This document shows, piece by piece, positions 49,501 to 57,206 of a stretch of DNA of 64,000 nucleotides (the stretch's first letter is position 1; each line of letters opens with the position of its first letter). The stretch covers positions 1-64,000 of the forward strand of contig JAKOXK010000060.1 in the NCBI GenBank assembly GCA_029781035.1. Reading direction: 5' to 3'. The stretch is from Armatimonadota bacterium (lineage in GTDB: Bacteria; Armatimonadota; Fimbriimonadia; Fimbriimonadales; Fimbriimonadaceae). The notes beneath the pieces are model-generated. The model made no database searches. It was not told the origin of the DNA and was given only the letters and a program-made list of their open reading frames with translations. A program made the position numbers and the translations under genes.

Positions 49501-50259
49501 CTTGATGGCGCCTGCGCTCCGGTCGCCGACTTTGAGGAAGCTCATGAGGCCGCTGCTCCGCCCGCCCCCTGACAGCCGCTCGTTCTCGCCGCGGATGCGG
49601 GAGAAGTTGGTGCCAACGCCGCTTCCGTACTTGAAAATACGGGCCTCGCGCGTCCACAGGTCCATGATCCCTCCCTCGTTGACGAGGTCGTCCTTGACGC
49701 TGAGGATGAAGCAGGCGTGGGGCTGGGGCCGCTCGTAAGCGTTCTGGCTCTTTTCGAGGTTCCCTGTCTTGGGGTCGACGTAGTAGTGGCCTTGTGGGAC
49801 ACCCTCGATGCCGTAGGCGAAGTGGAGCCCCGTGTTGAACCACTGCGGGCTGTTGGGAGCTGCGATCTGCCGGGCGAGCATGTTGCACAACTCGTCGTAG
49901 AAGGCGTCGGCGTCGTCGATACTGTCGAAGTAGCCGTGGCGCTCGCCCCAACTGCGCCAGCAGCCGGCTAGTCGGTGGAAGACTTGGCGAGAGTCGTACT
50001 CGTGGTCAGGGCCCGTCGCCTCTGGGGAGCGGTCGCCCGTGGCCGCAGTCCCGGCTGTCGATGCCAGTCCAGCCTTGCGGAAGTACTTCTGTGCGAGGAT
50101 GTCGGTGGCCACCTGCGACCATTGAGCGGGCACCATCACCCCCTCCATCTTGAACACGGTGGAGCCGTCTTGATTGCGGATCTCGCTGGTCCTGGCCTCG
50201 AACTCAATGCCCTCGTACCGGTCTCGGCCTGCCTTGGTGAAGTACCTGTCGATCTTCAT
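46522..50259 (-). CDS. nrdJ: adenosylcobalamin-dependent (class II) ribonucleotide reductase
   Basis: Reduces ribonucleotides to deoxyribonucleotides with B12 and so supplies DNA precursors. 1245 residues. Visible: NSPQWFNTG and [23 protein letters not shown], the [21 protein letters not shown] active-site Cys block, [40 protein letters not shown], and a C-terminal zinc ribbon (CTECGAF...[13 protein letters not shown]). Before that ribbon lies a long disordered linker with Gln-Pro-Ser/Leu repeats from 9-nt tandem repeats. The start ATG 50259 follows GGAAG. Gap to nrdR is 34 nt. No intein is present. Confidence 0.95.
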   Translation of the reverse strand: MKIDRYFTKAGRDRYEGIEFEARTSEIRNQDGSTVFKMEGVMVPAQWSQVATDILAQKYFRKAGLASTAGTAATGDRSPEATGPDHEYDSRQVFHRLAGCWRSWGERHGYFDSIDDADAFYDELCNMLARQIAAPNSPQWFNTGLHFAYGIEGVPQGHYYVDPKTGNLEKSQNAYERPQPHACFILSVKDDLVNEGGIMDLWTREARIFKYGSGVGTNFSRIRGENERLSGGGRSSGLMSFLKVGDRSAGAIKSGGTTRRAAKMVCLDVDHPDIEQFVQWKVYEEQKVAALVTGSQLNNLHLNAVMRAFHSGASSPSVARAGEEGNGGAETVFSPELRQAVAEAKAAGISPNYIQRAIQLAQQGFTGIEFPVFDTGYESDAYVTVSGQNSNNSVRISNEFLEAVEQDQDWSLKARTDGRVTQTLRARELWDDICTSAWHSADPGTQYDTTINDWHTCPNSGRINASNPCSEYMFLDDTACNLASINLCTLYDPKTGVFDIEGYRHAIRLWTIVLEISVLMAQFPSKEIAQLSYDFRTLGLGYANLGALLMQMAIPYDSAEGFAIAGALTSILGGESYATSAEMARALGPFPRYDENREPMLRVIRNHRRAAYNAQEHEYEGLGIKPVGIDPEFCPQNLLDAARRAWDDALDLGTESGFRNAQVTVLAPTGTIGLIMDCDTTGIEPDFALVKFKKLAGGGYFKIVNQSVPAALRQLGYSQEQIEDVVAYTVGHGTLVGAPGVNHETLKAKGFTDEALAKLEASLKDAFELRFAFNKYNLGEDFCTQQLGFTTDQLNDWGFEMLTALGFTKQEINQANDYVCGTMTIEGAPHLAPAHYAVFDCANKCGKIGQRFISAQGHIRMMAAAQPFLSGAISKTINLPANATVGDVNDAYMLSWKLGLKANALYRDGSKLSQPLNSSSDDAAAAILEATLDASSGGQQVDDKWSSAEPLAENMTPLAAAQKLVYRYISRRRPMPQRRKGYTQKALVGGHKVYLRTGEYDDGALGEIFIDMHREGAAFRSLMNCFAIAISLGLQYGVPLEEFVEAFVFTRFEPNGVVFGHENIKMSTSVIDYIFRELAFSYLDRHDLVQVKPEDTRHDFVGRTAQPGLEFDEEEERGEVDKAPGATREDHGSHGFRSVEVREGQDSQDGQGGRTSNGKSYATLDGSRSTATVAAPTSPTSQPLQPLQPSQPSQPSPSLRLSDKVREARMKGYEGDPCTECGAFTLVRNGVCLKCNTCGATSGCS
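46671..46734. repeat. 9-bp tandem repeat inside nrdJ
   Basis: About seven imperfect copies of GTTGTGAGG. On the minus strand they encode the Gln-Pro-Ser/Leu linker of NrdJ. The frame is kept because the unit is 9 nt. A second 9-bp run (TCCTGACTA-like, three copies) lies at 46804-46830. The same GTTGTGAGG family recurs at 62291-62350. Confidence 0.75.
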
Positions 50260-50293
50260 GATGTCTTCCTTGATGGTGTATGTATGTCTACTA

Positions 50294-50794
50294 TTATACC
50301 TTAGCCCTGTCCGCCCCGATTGCGGCGAGCCGTTTGTCGGGCGAGTTGTTGCGCATGCTCCGGACGGTCCGGGAGAATTCCTCAGGATTCTCGAACTCGC
50401 GGTAAACACTGGCAAATCGGACGTAGGCGACCTGGTCCAGGCCATAGAGTTCGCGCATGACGCGGTCGCCGACCTCGTTGCTGGGGACGTCGTCCTCCCA
50501 TTTGTCGAACAGGTCGCGCTCGACACGGGCCGCAGCCTCACGGAGTTGGTCGAGCGAGACTGGCCGCTTGCGGCAGGCAGTCACCATGCCGTTCAACACT
50601 TTCTCGCGGTCGAACTCCTCGCGGACACCACTCCTCTTGACGACGAACAGCCGCGGCCTTTCCGGCGCCTCAAAGGTTGTGAAGCGCCGGTTGCAGGACT
50701 CGCATTCGCGACGTCGGCGGATCGCCTCACCGTCGCGGGCAGGCCTCGAATCGAGGACACGCTGCTCATCATGGCCACAATAGGGGCACTTCAT
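50294..50794 (-). CDS. nrdR: transcriptional repressor NrdR
   Basis: 166 residues. A zinc ribbon ([40 protein letters not shown]) binds DNA, and an ATP-cone (~49-139; [29 protein letters not shown]) senses ATP/dATP. NrdR represses ribonucleotide reductase genes when dATP is high. It is the first gene of an operon with nrdJ, and two NrdR-box-like sites lie upstream. Confidence 0.95.
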   Translation of the reverse strand: MKCPYCGHDEQRVLDSRPARDGEAIRRRRECESCNRRFTTFEAPERPRLFVVKRSGVREEFDREKVLNGMVTACRKRPVSLDQLREAAARVERDLFDKWEDDVPSNEVGDRVMRELYGLDQVAYVRFASVYREFENPEEFSRTVRSMRNNSPDKRLAAIGADRAKV

Positions 50795-50864
50795 TTCGTT
50801 ACTCGTCGTACGTAGGAACGTCCGCGGGCCGGCAAGAGAACGAACTCCGTTCGTCTTCCGGTAA

Positions 50865-50879
50865 CCCCAATATATGGGG
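50865..50879. promoter_or_regulatory. NrdR box 1
   Basis: CCCCAATATATGGGG, a dyad with the AATATAT core of NrdR boxes. Its centre is 31 bp from the next site, the usual three-turn spacing for NrdR. Confidence 0.65.
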
Positions 50880-50895
50880 GCGCAGGGGTAGGGAC

Positions 50896-50910
50896 GCCAC
50901 TAAATAGAGG
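50896..50910. promoter_or_regulatory. NrdR box 2 (weaker)
   Basis: GCCACTAAATAGAGG, a degenerate match to the box, its centre 31 bp from box 1. The match alone is poor; the spacing is the support. Confidence 0.5.
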
Positions 50911-51031
50911 AAAGTCGCATCTTTTTTCTCAACGGGTTTTGCACGCGGTTTTCCCGATGTCGCTTGGACTCAGCCCTTTGATGAAATGTCGATTGGTCAC
51001 ATCGATCCGAGCGAGATGGCCCGTTGGGAGG

Positions 51032-51307
51032 CTACTTCCTGAACCGAACGCGGATGTGGTCACTCAGCCAGCCGGTGGCATAGGCCAAGAGGATGATCGG
51101 TGCCAAGAGGCATCCCACCTCCGGAAGGATCGAGCAGCCCTCAATGGTCCATACCTCTGCCTTGTTGAGGTTGACCCTGTGCTGCCACCAATGAGCCCCG
51201 CGAACGAACCTCACGACACTTTCTACGGTGCCTCGGTACGCGCCGCTCCATGGCCAGTCAGGCGCTGGACTGGGGCCGGCCAGGCAACATATGCGCCCGC
51301 CAATCAT
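51032..51307 (-). CDS. possible small membrane protein
   Basis: 91 residues with one hydrophobic segment near the C-terminus (GCLLAPIILLAYATGWL) and a Cys/Trp-rich N-terminal half. No family, no Shine-Dalgarno and no -10 box that I can identify before the ATG. It fills part of a gap between nrdR and aspS. It could be a chance frame. Confidence 0.35.
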   Translation of the reverse strand: MIGGRICCLAGPSPAPDWPWSGAYRGTVESVVRFVRGAHWWQHRVNLNKAEVWTIEGCSILPEVGCLLAPIILLAYATGWLSDHIRVRFRK

Positions 51308-51361
51308 CGGTTCCAGCCGCTGGAGATGAGGTGATCGTTGCGTGGTTTGGCCGGTTCGAAC

Positions 51362-53182
51362 CTACTTCGCGGGTGGCCGCACTTGCAGGCCCATCTCTTC
51401 CCACTGCTGCTTGCTGATGTCGCTCGGAGCGTCCATCATCGGATCGTATCCTCCGCCGAGCTTGGGGAAAGCGATGACCTCTCGGATGTTCTCGTCGTCG
51501 GTGAGGAACATGATCATCCGGTCGATGCCGGGAGCAATGCCCCCGTGTGGTGGGGCACCGTAGGTGAAAGCCTCAAGGATATGGCCGAAACGTGACTGCT
51601 GCTCTTCGTCGGTGACTCCGATCAGTTTGAATATTCGCGCCTGGACGTCCGGTCGGTGGATACGGATGGATCCACTCGCCCACTCGACACCGTTGCAAAC
51701 CACGTCATAGCAGTCGGCACGAATCCGGGCGGGATCCGTGTCGAGGTAGACGAGGTCGTCAACTTTCGGCGACGTGAAGGGGTGATGGGTAGGATCCCAT
51801 CGTTGCTCGTCCTCGTTCCACTCGACGAGAGGGAAGTCGAGCACAAAAGCGAACTTGAACTTTCGGCGGTCACGGAGGCCACACCGGTCGCCGATCAGAA
51901 GGCGCAGGCGGGACAAGGCTTCGCACGTCACCGGCCACTTGTCGGCGACGAAGCAAAGAAGGTCGCCCACAACGGCGTCGCCGGCGGTGATCAAGGCATT
52001 GATTTCCTCCGCGCTGAGGAACTTCGACATCGCACCGCGGACGAAGCGGCCGTCGCCAAGCGGGTGCGATCCCTCGTGTTCCGTGTCCTCGACATAGAGG
52101 GATGCCATCCCCTTGGCCCCGAAGCCTTTGCAGAAGTCTTCGAGTTCGGTGACCTCTTTGCGGCTGAGTTTGGCGCCGCCCGGGAAACGGACACCTCGGA
52201 CGCAACCTCCCGACTCGACCGTCGATTTGAAAACGCCAAACCCACTGTCCTTGACCGAGTCGCTGACGTCGAAGATCTCAAGGCCAAAGCGAAGGTCTGG
52301 CTTGTCGTTGCCGTAGAGCCTCATCGACTCGTCATACGTGATTCGCTGGAAGGCCTCGACGGGGTCTTTCTCAAGTCCGAACTCCTGGATGAGTTCGTTG
52401 AATACCGACAGGGTCAGCCCTTCGATCAAGGTCAGGACGTCCTCCTGACTCACATACGACATCTCTAGGTCGAGCTGGGTGAACTCAGGCTGGCGGTCTG
52501 CCCGTTGGGCTTCGTCGCGGAAGCACTTCGCGATCTGATAGTAGCGCTCTACCCCTGCGACCATGAGAAGCTGCTTGTACTGCTGCGGCGACTGGGGCAA
52601 GGCGTAGAAGTGGCCGGGCTCGAGGCGGTAAGGCACGAGATAGTCACGGGCGCCCTCGGGCGTCGACTTCGTGAAAAGAGGTGTCTCGACTTCGACAAAC
52701 CCGCGGTCGTCAAGATAAGCGCGGAGCTTGCGTACTGCGGCTGCGCGGATCGCGATCTTCTTGTACATCGAAGGACGCCGGATGTCGAGGTACCGGTACT
52801 TGACCCGGAGTTCCTCGTTTACTTTGATCATTTGGTCTTCGTCACTGACCGGGAACGGCAGGACGGCGCACTCATTGAGGACGGTCAAGCCCGTGACGGT
52901 CACTTCGACTTCACCCGTTGGCAGTTTGGAGTTGACGTTCTGAGGGTCTCGGCGCTCGACTCGACCCGTTACACTGAGGCTGGACTCAGTCCGGAGATCG
53001 GGTTTGCCGAGCGTCTCAGGATCGATCATCAGCTGCACGAGCCCGGTCCGATCGCGAAGGTCGACGAAGAGCAGTCCGCCAAGGTCGCGCACGCGGTGTG
53101 CCCAACCGTTTAGGGTGATCTCTTGGCCGACGTGTGAAGGTCGGACTTCGCCGCACCAAGACGTGCGCTGAGGGAAGTTCAT
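51362..53182 (-). CDS. aspS: aspartyl-tRNA synthetase
   Basis: Charges tRNA-Asp. 606 residues: an OB-fold anticodon-binding domain (~1-110), class II catalytic core with FRDE (KCFRDEAQRADRQPEF), the bacterial GAD insertion, and motif 3 GIAPGIDRMIM. The anticodon domain reads RVRDLGGLLFVDLRD, with Leu where tRNA-Asn-tolerant enzymes often carry His, so this is probably a discriminating enzyme (inference). A -10 box (TATCCT, 53093-53098 region: see 53193) lies 10 nt before the ATG. Confidence 0.95.
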   Translation of the reverse strand: MNFPQRTSWCGEVRPSHVGQEITLNGWAHRVRDLGGLLFVDLRDRTGLVQLMIDPETLGKPDLRTESSLSVTGRVERRDPQNVNSKLPTGEVEVTVTGLTVLNECAVLPFPVSDEDQMIKVNEELRVKYRYLDIRRPSMYKKIAIRAAAVRKLRAYLDDRGFVEVETPLFTKSTPEGARDYLVPYRLEPGHFYALPQSPQQYKQLLMVAGVERYYQIAKCFRDEAQRADRQPEFTQLDLEMSYVSQEDVLTLIEGLTLSVFNELIQEFGLEKDPVEAFQRITYDESMRLYGNDKPDLRFGLEIFDVSDSVKDSGFGVFKSTVESGGCVRGVRFPGGAKLSRKEVTELEDFCKGFGAKGMASLYVEDTEHEGSHPLGDGRFVRGAMSKFLSAEEINALITAGDAVVGDLLCFVADKWPVTCEALSRLRLLIGDRCGLRDRRKFKFAFVLDFPLVEWNEDEQRWDPTHHPFTSPKVDDLVYLDTDPARIRADCYDVVCNGVEWASGSIRIHRPDVQARIFKLIGVTDEEQQSRFGHILEAFTYGAPPHGGIAPGIDRMIMFLTDDENIREVIAFPKLGGGYDPMMDAPSDISKQQWEEMGLQVRPPAK

Positions 53183-53192
53183 GGAGGTGACA

Positions 53193-53198
53193 AGGATA
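53193..53198 (-). promoter_or_regulatory. -10 box (TATCCT) of aspS
   Basis: On the minus strand TATCCT ends 10 nt before the ATG at 53182. Confidence 0.5.
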
Positions 53199-53231
53199 CC
53201 GCTTGGGGCTAAAGGCGACCCAAACGGTCCG

Positions 53232-54491
53232 TCACCGGCTGGCCTTGACCTGCTTAATGAGTAGCGTGCTCGCGACGAAGATCACTCCGGCAGTCCAGAT
53301 CAGACCGAGGTATCCGAATCCCATGTGAATCCGGTTCCCCATGTCCACCAGTCTGCCGACTGAGCCGACGACCAGTTGCACCGATGTCACACTCATGGAC
53401 CAGACTCCCATCTGGGTTCCCGCTTCCTGCTTGTCCGGCAGAACGTCCGCCGCGAGTGCCCAGTCCGCCGACAGGTAGATCCCAAAACCGATCCCGAACG
53501 GCACGGTCAGCAGGAACAGCGTCGTCACGTCACGGGTCAGGGCGAAGGGGATGAGGATCGCGAAAATCAGCACTCCAGAGAAGTAGATCAGTTTCTTTCG
53601 GCCGATCCTGTCGATCAAGGGCGTCGCTATAAGGGCCCCTATGATGCCCAGGAGGAACATGGACATCGCGATCACCACCGCCGTGGCCTTGGCCGTTTTC
53701 AAGTCCCAACTGAACAAGTGATATCTGGGGAACATGTCGGTCAGGTAGTACAGGAAATAGTTCGTCACCATTCCGAAAGCCAGGGTGCTCAGGAAACGGG
53801 TGAACCACACCCAGCGAAAGTCGAGGCTCTCCCATGGCGCCCACCACCGCTTCCAGAACGGATCACGCGGCATCTGCGAGACCGGCATTGCCCGCCGCAC
53901 GTCGCGGATCGTGTAGAGGGTGGTGCCCGCGCCCAAAACCTGCACCACGGCGACTCCAAGGTAGGTGTTTTGCACCGTCTTCAGCACGATATACATGAGC
54001 CCGGAGACCAGCCGACCGGCTGACTGGAGCAAGTTCATGATCGCACTGGCCCGGCCCGCGTGCTCCTCTGGGACGATCTCCGGGATCATCGCGGCGTAGG
54101 GACCTTGGCCGATGTCCTCCCCGAGCTGGAGAAGGAAGTAGCCTGCGATCAGGAGTGGAATGGTGTTCGCTCCCATCAGGAACAAGAGCGCGACTACTGT
54201 CACGAGGGCCCCGACAGCGATAAAAGGCTGCCGGTGCCCCCACTTCGAATCAAACCTGTCGCTCCAGCCTCCGAACAGGGCGGGCCCGATGATTCCCCAT
54301 ACTGCGCCGATGGCGTAGACGGCGCCCCACATCGTGTTCTTCTCCCCACCGGGAACGATGTCCTGAACCTGACCGGGAATGATGACGAAGAGGAGGATGA
54401 ACCACTTGTACTGGGTGGCGAACCAATATGCAGAGAAGCCGAAATTCCACGGCCACGTGTTCTGGTACTGGGAAGCGCGTGGCCGTGCCAT
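53232..54491 (-). CDS. MFS transporter
   Basis: 419 residues, ~12 membrane segments. The GGWSDRFDSKWGHRQPFIAVGAL loop fits the conserved D-R/K-G-RR loop between helices 2 and 3, and IDRIGRKKLI repeats it in the second half. The overall look (GHRQPFIAVGA, GEDIGQGPYAAMIPEIVPEEHAGRASA) is close to the glycoside-pentoside-hexuronide or SLC45-like sugar transporters. Substrate unknown. On the minus strand TAATGC lies 6 nt before the ATG, a weak -10 match. Confidence 0.88.
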   Translation of the reverse strand: MARPRASQYQNTWPWNFGFSAYWFATQYKWFILLFVIIPGQVQDIVPGGEKNTMWGAVYAIGAVWGIIGPALFGGWSDRFDSKWGHRQPFIAVGALVTVVALLFLMGANTIPLLIAGYFLLQLGEDIGQGPYAAMIPEIVPEEHAGRASAIMNLLQSAGRLVSGLMYIVLKTVQNTYLGVAVVQVLGAGTTLYTIRDVRRAMPVSQMPRDPFWKRWWAPWESLDFRWVWFTRFLSTLAFGMVTNYFLYYLTDMFPRYHLFSWDLKTAKATAVVIAMSMFLLGIIGALIATPLIDRIGRKKLIYFSGVLIFAILIPFALTRDVTTLFLLTVPFGIGFGIYLSADWALAADVLPDKQEAGTQMGVWSMSVTSVQLVVGSVGRLVDMGNRIHMGFGYLGLIWTAGVIFVASTLLIKQVKASR

Positions 54492-54523
54492 TTCAGCGCA
54501 TTATTGTCGAAACCGCCGTTCGG

Positions 54524-55144
54524 TTACCGGCGATGGCTTTCTGCGGGAAAACGGAAGTGCCCTGCAATCCGCCATGCGGTCAAGACGTCCTCTTCACTCA
54601 CGACCCCGACGTTGTGAATGACATAAGGCACACCATCGGGCCCTTTCGTGTCGCTGACGACCCCCACGTGAGGGCGGTCATAGAAGAGCCGCCAGCTCAC
54701 GATGTCGCCAGGCTTCCACTGGTCGAGCGTCTTTGCGCTGACAACGGTGGACAGGACCTGTCCATGCCTTCTCAAGAAGACTTCTTGGTTGAGGACGCGG
54801 CGGTGGTCGATGCATGGATCCGTGGTCTTGATGTGTGGATAGGCACCCGATTTCGCATCTTCATGGATCAGCTTCTGTAGGTCGAAGCCCGCATGTCGCA
54901 GAGCGCGGACGACGACGTCGGCGCACGCACCTGTTTCCTGAGGCACGTCGCCTCCAGGATACGTGATGCGGACGTATCTGTCGTCGTACCGGGCAGGGTG
55001 CTCCAACTGAAGCAAAGCGCCCTGAAAGACGGGATTGTCAGAACGATGTATCCGCGTGGCGAGCCGGGCCGGATCGGGGCCGCGCGTCGCGCCGTGGGTA
55101 CATCCGGCCACAACCACGAGTGGGATCACCCACGGACGACGCAT
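54524..55144 (-). CDS. DUF1287 family lipoprotein
   Basis: 206 residues with a lipoprotein signal (lipobox VAGC, Cys15). The DUF1287 domain has ITYPGGDVP and TGACADVVVRALRHAGFDL with the catalytic Cys, PHIKTTDPCIDHRRVLNQ, WKPGDIVSWRL and PHVGVVSD with the His, giving an NlpC/P60-like layout. The family is thought to contain peptidoglycan- or peptide-cleaving cysteine peptidases, but no activity is established for this protein. Upstream lies an inverted repeat (55154-55177). Confidence 0.85.
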   Translation of the reverse strand: MRRPWVIPLVVVAGCTHGATRGPDPARLATRIHRSDNPVFQGALLQLEHPARYDDRYVRITYPGGDVPQETGACADVVVRALRHAGFDLQKLIHEDAKSGAYPHIKTTDPCIDHRRVLNQEVFLRRHGQVLSTVVSAKTLDQWKPGDIVSWRLFYDRPHVGVVSDTKGPDGVPYVIHNVGVVSEEDVLTAWRIAGHFRFPAESHRR

Positions 55145-55153
55145 GGGTACTTC

Positions 55154-55177
55154 AACGGCCCTTCAATACGGGCCGTT
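55154..55177. promoter_or_regulatory. inverted repeat in a divergent promoter region
   Basis: AACGGCCC (55154-55161) and GGGCCGTT (55170-55177), 8-bp arms and an 8-nt loop, 9 nt from the DUF1287 start. It could be an operator or leader hairpin. Confidence 0.5.
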
Positions 55178-55251
55178 CCACCACCGGGCCGGTCGCCGAA
55201 CTTCTCCGGCACCTTTCTTCCCGGAGGGCTGGGCCGTCGCCGGCCCTTAGG

Positions 55252-55257
55252 TACGCT
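55252..55257 (+). promoter_or_regulatory. -10 box (TACGCT) of the 55267 gene
   Basis: TACGCT is 9 nt before the ATG at 55267. Confidence 0.45.
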
Positions 55258-55266
55258 CAAAACGCC

Positions 55267-56160
55267 ATGAGCCGCGTCGAACACCAAGACATTCGCGTCG
55301 GGACACTTGCCTCCCTCCAAGGCGCGCCCGACTACCTGCGCCAAATCCTGCCGCACGGCTTCGAGAGCTTTGAGCTGACGATGTGGCAGTACGTCCCAGA
55401 CGGTCTTAACCTAGCCGAAACGGCGAAACAGGTCAGTGACGTGCTTGGTGACAAGGCCGTGATCAGTTCGTTGGGCATCTATGGGAACCCGCTCCAAGAC
55501 GAGAAGTGCGCGCAACACTGGGAGACCGTCATCGCTCACGCCAAGGACTTCGGCGCGACGTGTGTCTGTGGATTCGCCGGTGCACTCGAGGACCGACCGG
55601 TTGACGAGTCAATGCCTCAGTTCAAGAAGGTATTTGGAAAGCTGGCAAAGCTGGCTGCAGACCAGGGCCTCAAAATCGCCTTCGAAAACTGCGACATGGG
55701 AGGCACTTGGGAGAGCCCCCGCTGGAACATCGCCCATGCTCCGAGGGCCTGGGAGATGATGTTCAACGAGGTGCCAGGCGACACGCTGGGTCTCGAGTGG
55801 GAGCCCTGTCACCAGATGGTGAGCCTGATCGAACCGATTCCTCAGCTTCGACAATGGGTCGGCCGCATCTATCACATACACGGCAAGGACGCAACGATCG
55901 AATGGGACCGCATCAAGGGTGAGGGCCTCAGAAGCGGCAGGGGCTTCGTCCGTCACCGGACGCCCGGTTTCGGGGACAGCAATTGGACCGACATCATCAG
56001 CATCCTCCGTGAAGCAGGCTGGCGCGGAACGATCGACATAGAAGGGTGGCACGACCACGTGTACCGCGATGACCTTGAGATGACCGGTCAAGTGTATGGG
56101 CTCAACTACTTGAAGGCCTGCCGCGGCGGGGCGTACGTGCCCAATCCCGTCACGAAGTGA
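55267..56160 (+). CDS. sugar phosphate isomerase/epimerase-like TIM barrel
   Basis: 297 residues of the AP-endonuclease-2/xylose-isomerase-like family. Metal-ligand candidates are ENCDMGG, LGLEWEPCHQM, IYHIHGKDA and DIEGWHDH, the usual Glu/Asp/His set around the barrel mouth. The family acts on sugars, inositols or hydroxypyruvate. No sugar pathway gene is adjacent, so the substrate is unknown. ATG 55267 is chosen; a longer frame to 55120 lacks homology-like sequence. Confidence 0.85.
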   Translation: MSRVEHQDIRVGTLASLQGAPDYLRQILPHGFESFELTMWQYVPDGLNLAETAKQVSDVLGDKAVISSLGIYGNPLQDEKCAQHWETVIAHAKDFGATCVCGFAGALEDRPVDESMPQFKKVFGKLAKLAADQGLKIAFENCDMGGTWESPRWNIAHAPRAWEMMFNEVPGDTLGLEWEPCHQMVSLIEPIPQLRQWVGRIYHIHGKDATIEWDRIKGEGLRSGRGFVRHRTPGFGDSNWTDIISILREAGWRGTIDIEGWHDHVYRDDLEMTGQVYGLNYLKACRGGAYVPNPVTK

Positions 56161-56177
56161 CGCGCGATCAAGCGACT

Positions 56178-56201
56178 GGGCCGGACTCAATGTCCCGGCC
56201 C
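56178..56201. terminator. hairpin between convergent genes
   Basis: GGGCCGG (56178-56184) and CCGGCCC (56195-56201) form a 7-bp stem with a 10-nt loop, between the plus gene ending 56160 and the minus gene ending 56274. No U-tract on either side. Confidence 0.5.
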
Positions 56202-56273
56202 GGTCTGCGGACTTCCGAGATCTGAACCATCTTCCGTCGGCACGCGCGAGGGCAACATGCGAAGGATCCGAGT

Positions 56274-56981
56274 CTATTGGCCGCCAGTGGTTTCCGAGGT
56301 GCGAGGAACCTCGCTATCACTTTGGATTCGCGTGGATCGACCGAGAACGACGTCGCGGTAGGCGAGCGCGATGATCGTGGCACCGAGGGGCAGCGTAAAG
56401 AACAGCCCGACATAGCAAGCCACCATGCCGACCGAACACACGACTCCCGCGACTAAAGCGAGCATAGTTGCCGACACCCATTGGGATTTGAGCGCTTCGA
56501 GGCTAGCCTTGAACGCGTCAAAGGGGGCGAGCTTCTGGTCGGCCATGAACAACAGTGTGAACATCGAGAGGCCAGCGATCACAAACCCCGGCAAGACGAA
56601 ACACGCGAACCCCAAGGCTGTCGCCAGGCTGACCACCAGACCGCCCACAAGGAACGGCGTGGGATTGGAGAGGAATCGAAAGGCGTGTGCGGCTTTGACG
56701 GGCTCGCCTTGGGCGGCCCGCAGTCCCATGTGCATGAGTCCGGCGAACACAGGAGACAACAGGCTCATCAAGGCCACATCGGACAAGACGGCCGCTCCTG
56801 GTAGAAGGAGTGGCGTCAAAGGGTTGTGCCCGACGGCGCGGATCAGGAGCGAACAGAGCCAACCCAAGACGCTTGACAAGAGCGCTGTCGCCATGCCCGC
56901 GACGAGAAACGACACGAGCTTGCCCTTCACGATGTCTACGGATTGGCTGACTACGTTGAAGTCGAGTTTCTTTGGTTCCAT
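56274..56981 (-). CDS. integral membrane protein
   Basis: 235 residues, five or six membrane segments (VSFLVAGMATALLSSVLGWL, LLLPGAAVLSDVALMSLLSPVFAGLM, FLVGGLVVSLATALGFACFVLPGFVIAGLSMFTLLF, ATMLALVAGVVCSVGMVACYVGLFFTLPLGATIIAL). It resembles DUF975-like membrane proteins with a GL...AF...PTPFLVG arrangement, but the match is not diagnostic. The function is unknown. Confidence 0.75.
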   Translation of the reverse strand: MEPKKLDFNVVSQSVDIVKGKLVSFLVAGMATALLSSVLGWLCSLLIRAVGHNPLTPLLLPGAAVLSDVALMSLLSPVFAGLMHMGLRAAQGEPVKAAHAFRFLSNPTPFLVGGLVVSLATALGFACFVLPGFVIAGLSMFTLLFMADQKLAPFDAFKASLEALKSQWVSATMLALVAGVVCSVGMVACYVGLFFTLPLGATIIALAYRDVVLGRSTRIQSDSEVPRTSETTGGQ

Positions 56982-57192
56982 GCTACACGGTCGGACGGGC
57001 CGCAGGCTGCTAGTGGCGTTAAGTTACTGTCCGCTCGCGAGTTGAGACGGCCCAGCCGACCTTCTTGATTCGTCGGCCCATGGCGCAGCACCGTTGAGAA
57101 GGTCCCACGCAGTTCAAGCGAGCCGGCCCTGTGGGTCCTCACAGTTCACGGAATCAATCCACTTCGACTGAAAAGCCCTCATCCGAGGGAGA

Positions 57193-57198
57193 TAGAAT
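57193..57198 (+). promoter_or_regulatory. -10 box (TAGAAT) of the sulfatase gene
   Basis: TAGAAT is 8 nt before the ATG at 57207. Confidence 0.55.
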
Positions 57199-57206
57199 CA
57201 AGACTC

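Noticed and set aside
46522-50259. Intein in NrdJ, since ribonucleotide reductases often carry them.
   Set aside because: The active-site blocks are continuous, and no intein splicing motifs or homing nuclease domain interrupt them. The extra length is the repeat-encoded linker.
46522-50541. Longer nrdJ frame starting at 50541.
   Set aside because: It would overlap most of nrdR on the same strand. The NrdJ N-terminus and a ribosome site are at 50259.
51340-51372. GGTTCGAACC, resembling a tRNA T-loop.
   Set aside because: The flanking bases do not form a T-stem on either strand, and no anticodon arm or acceptor stem fits.
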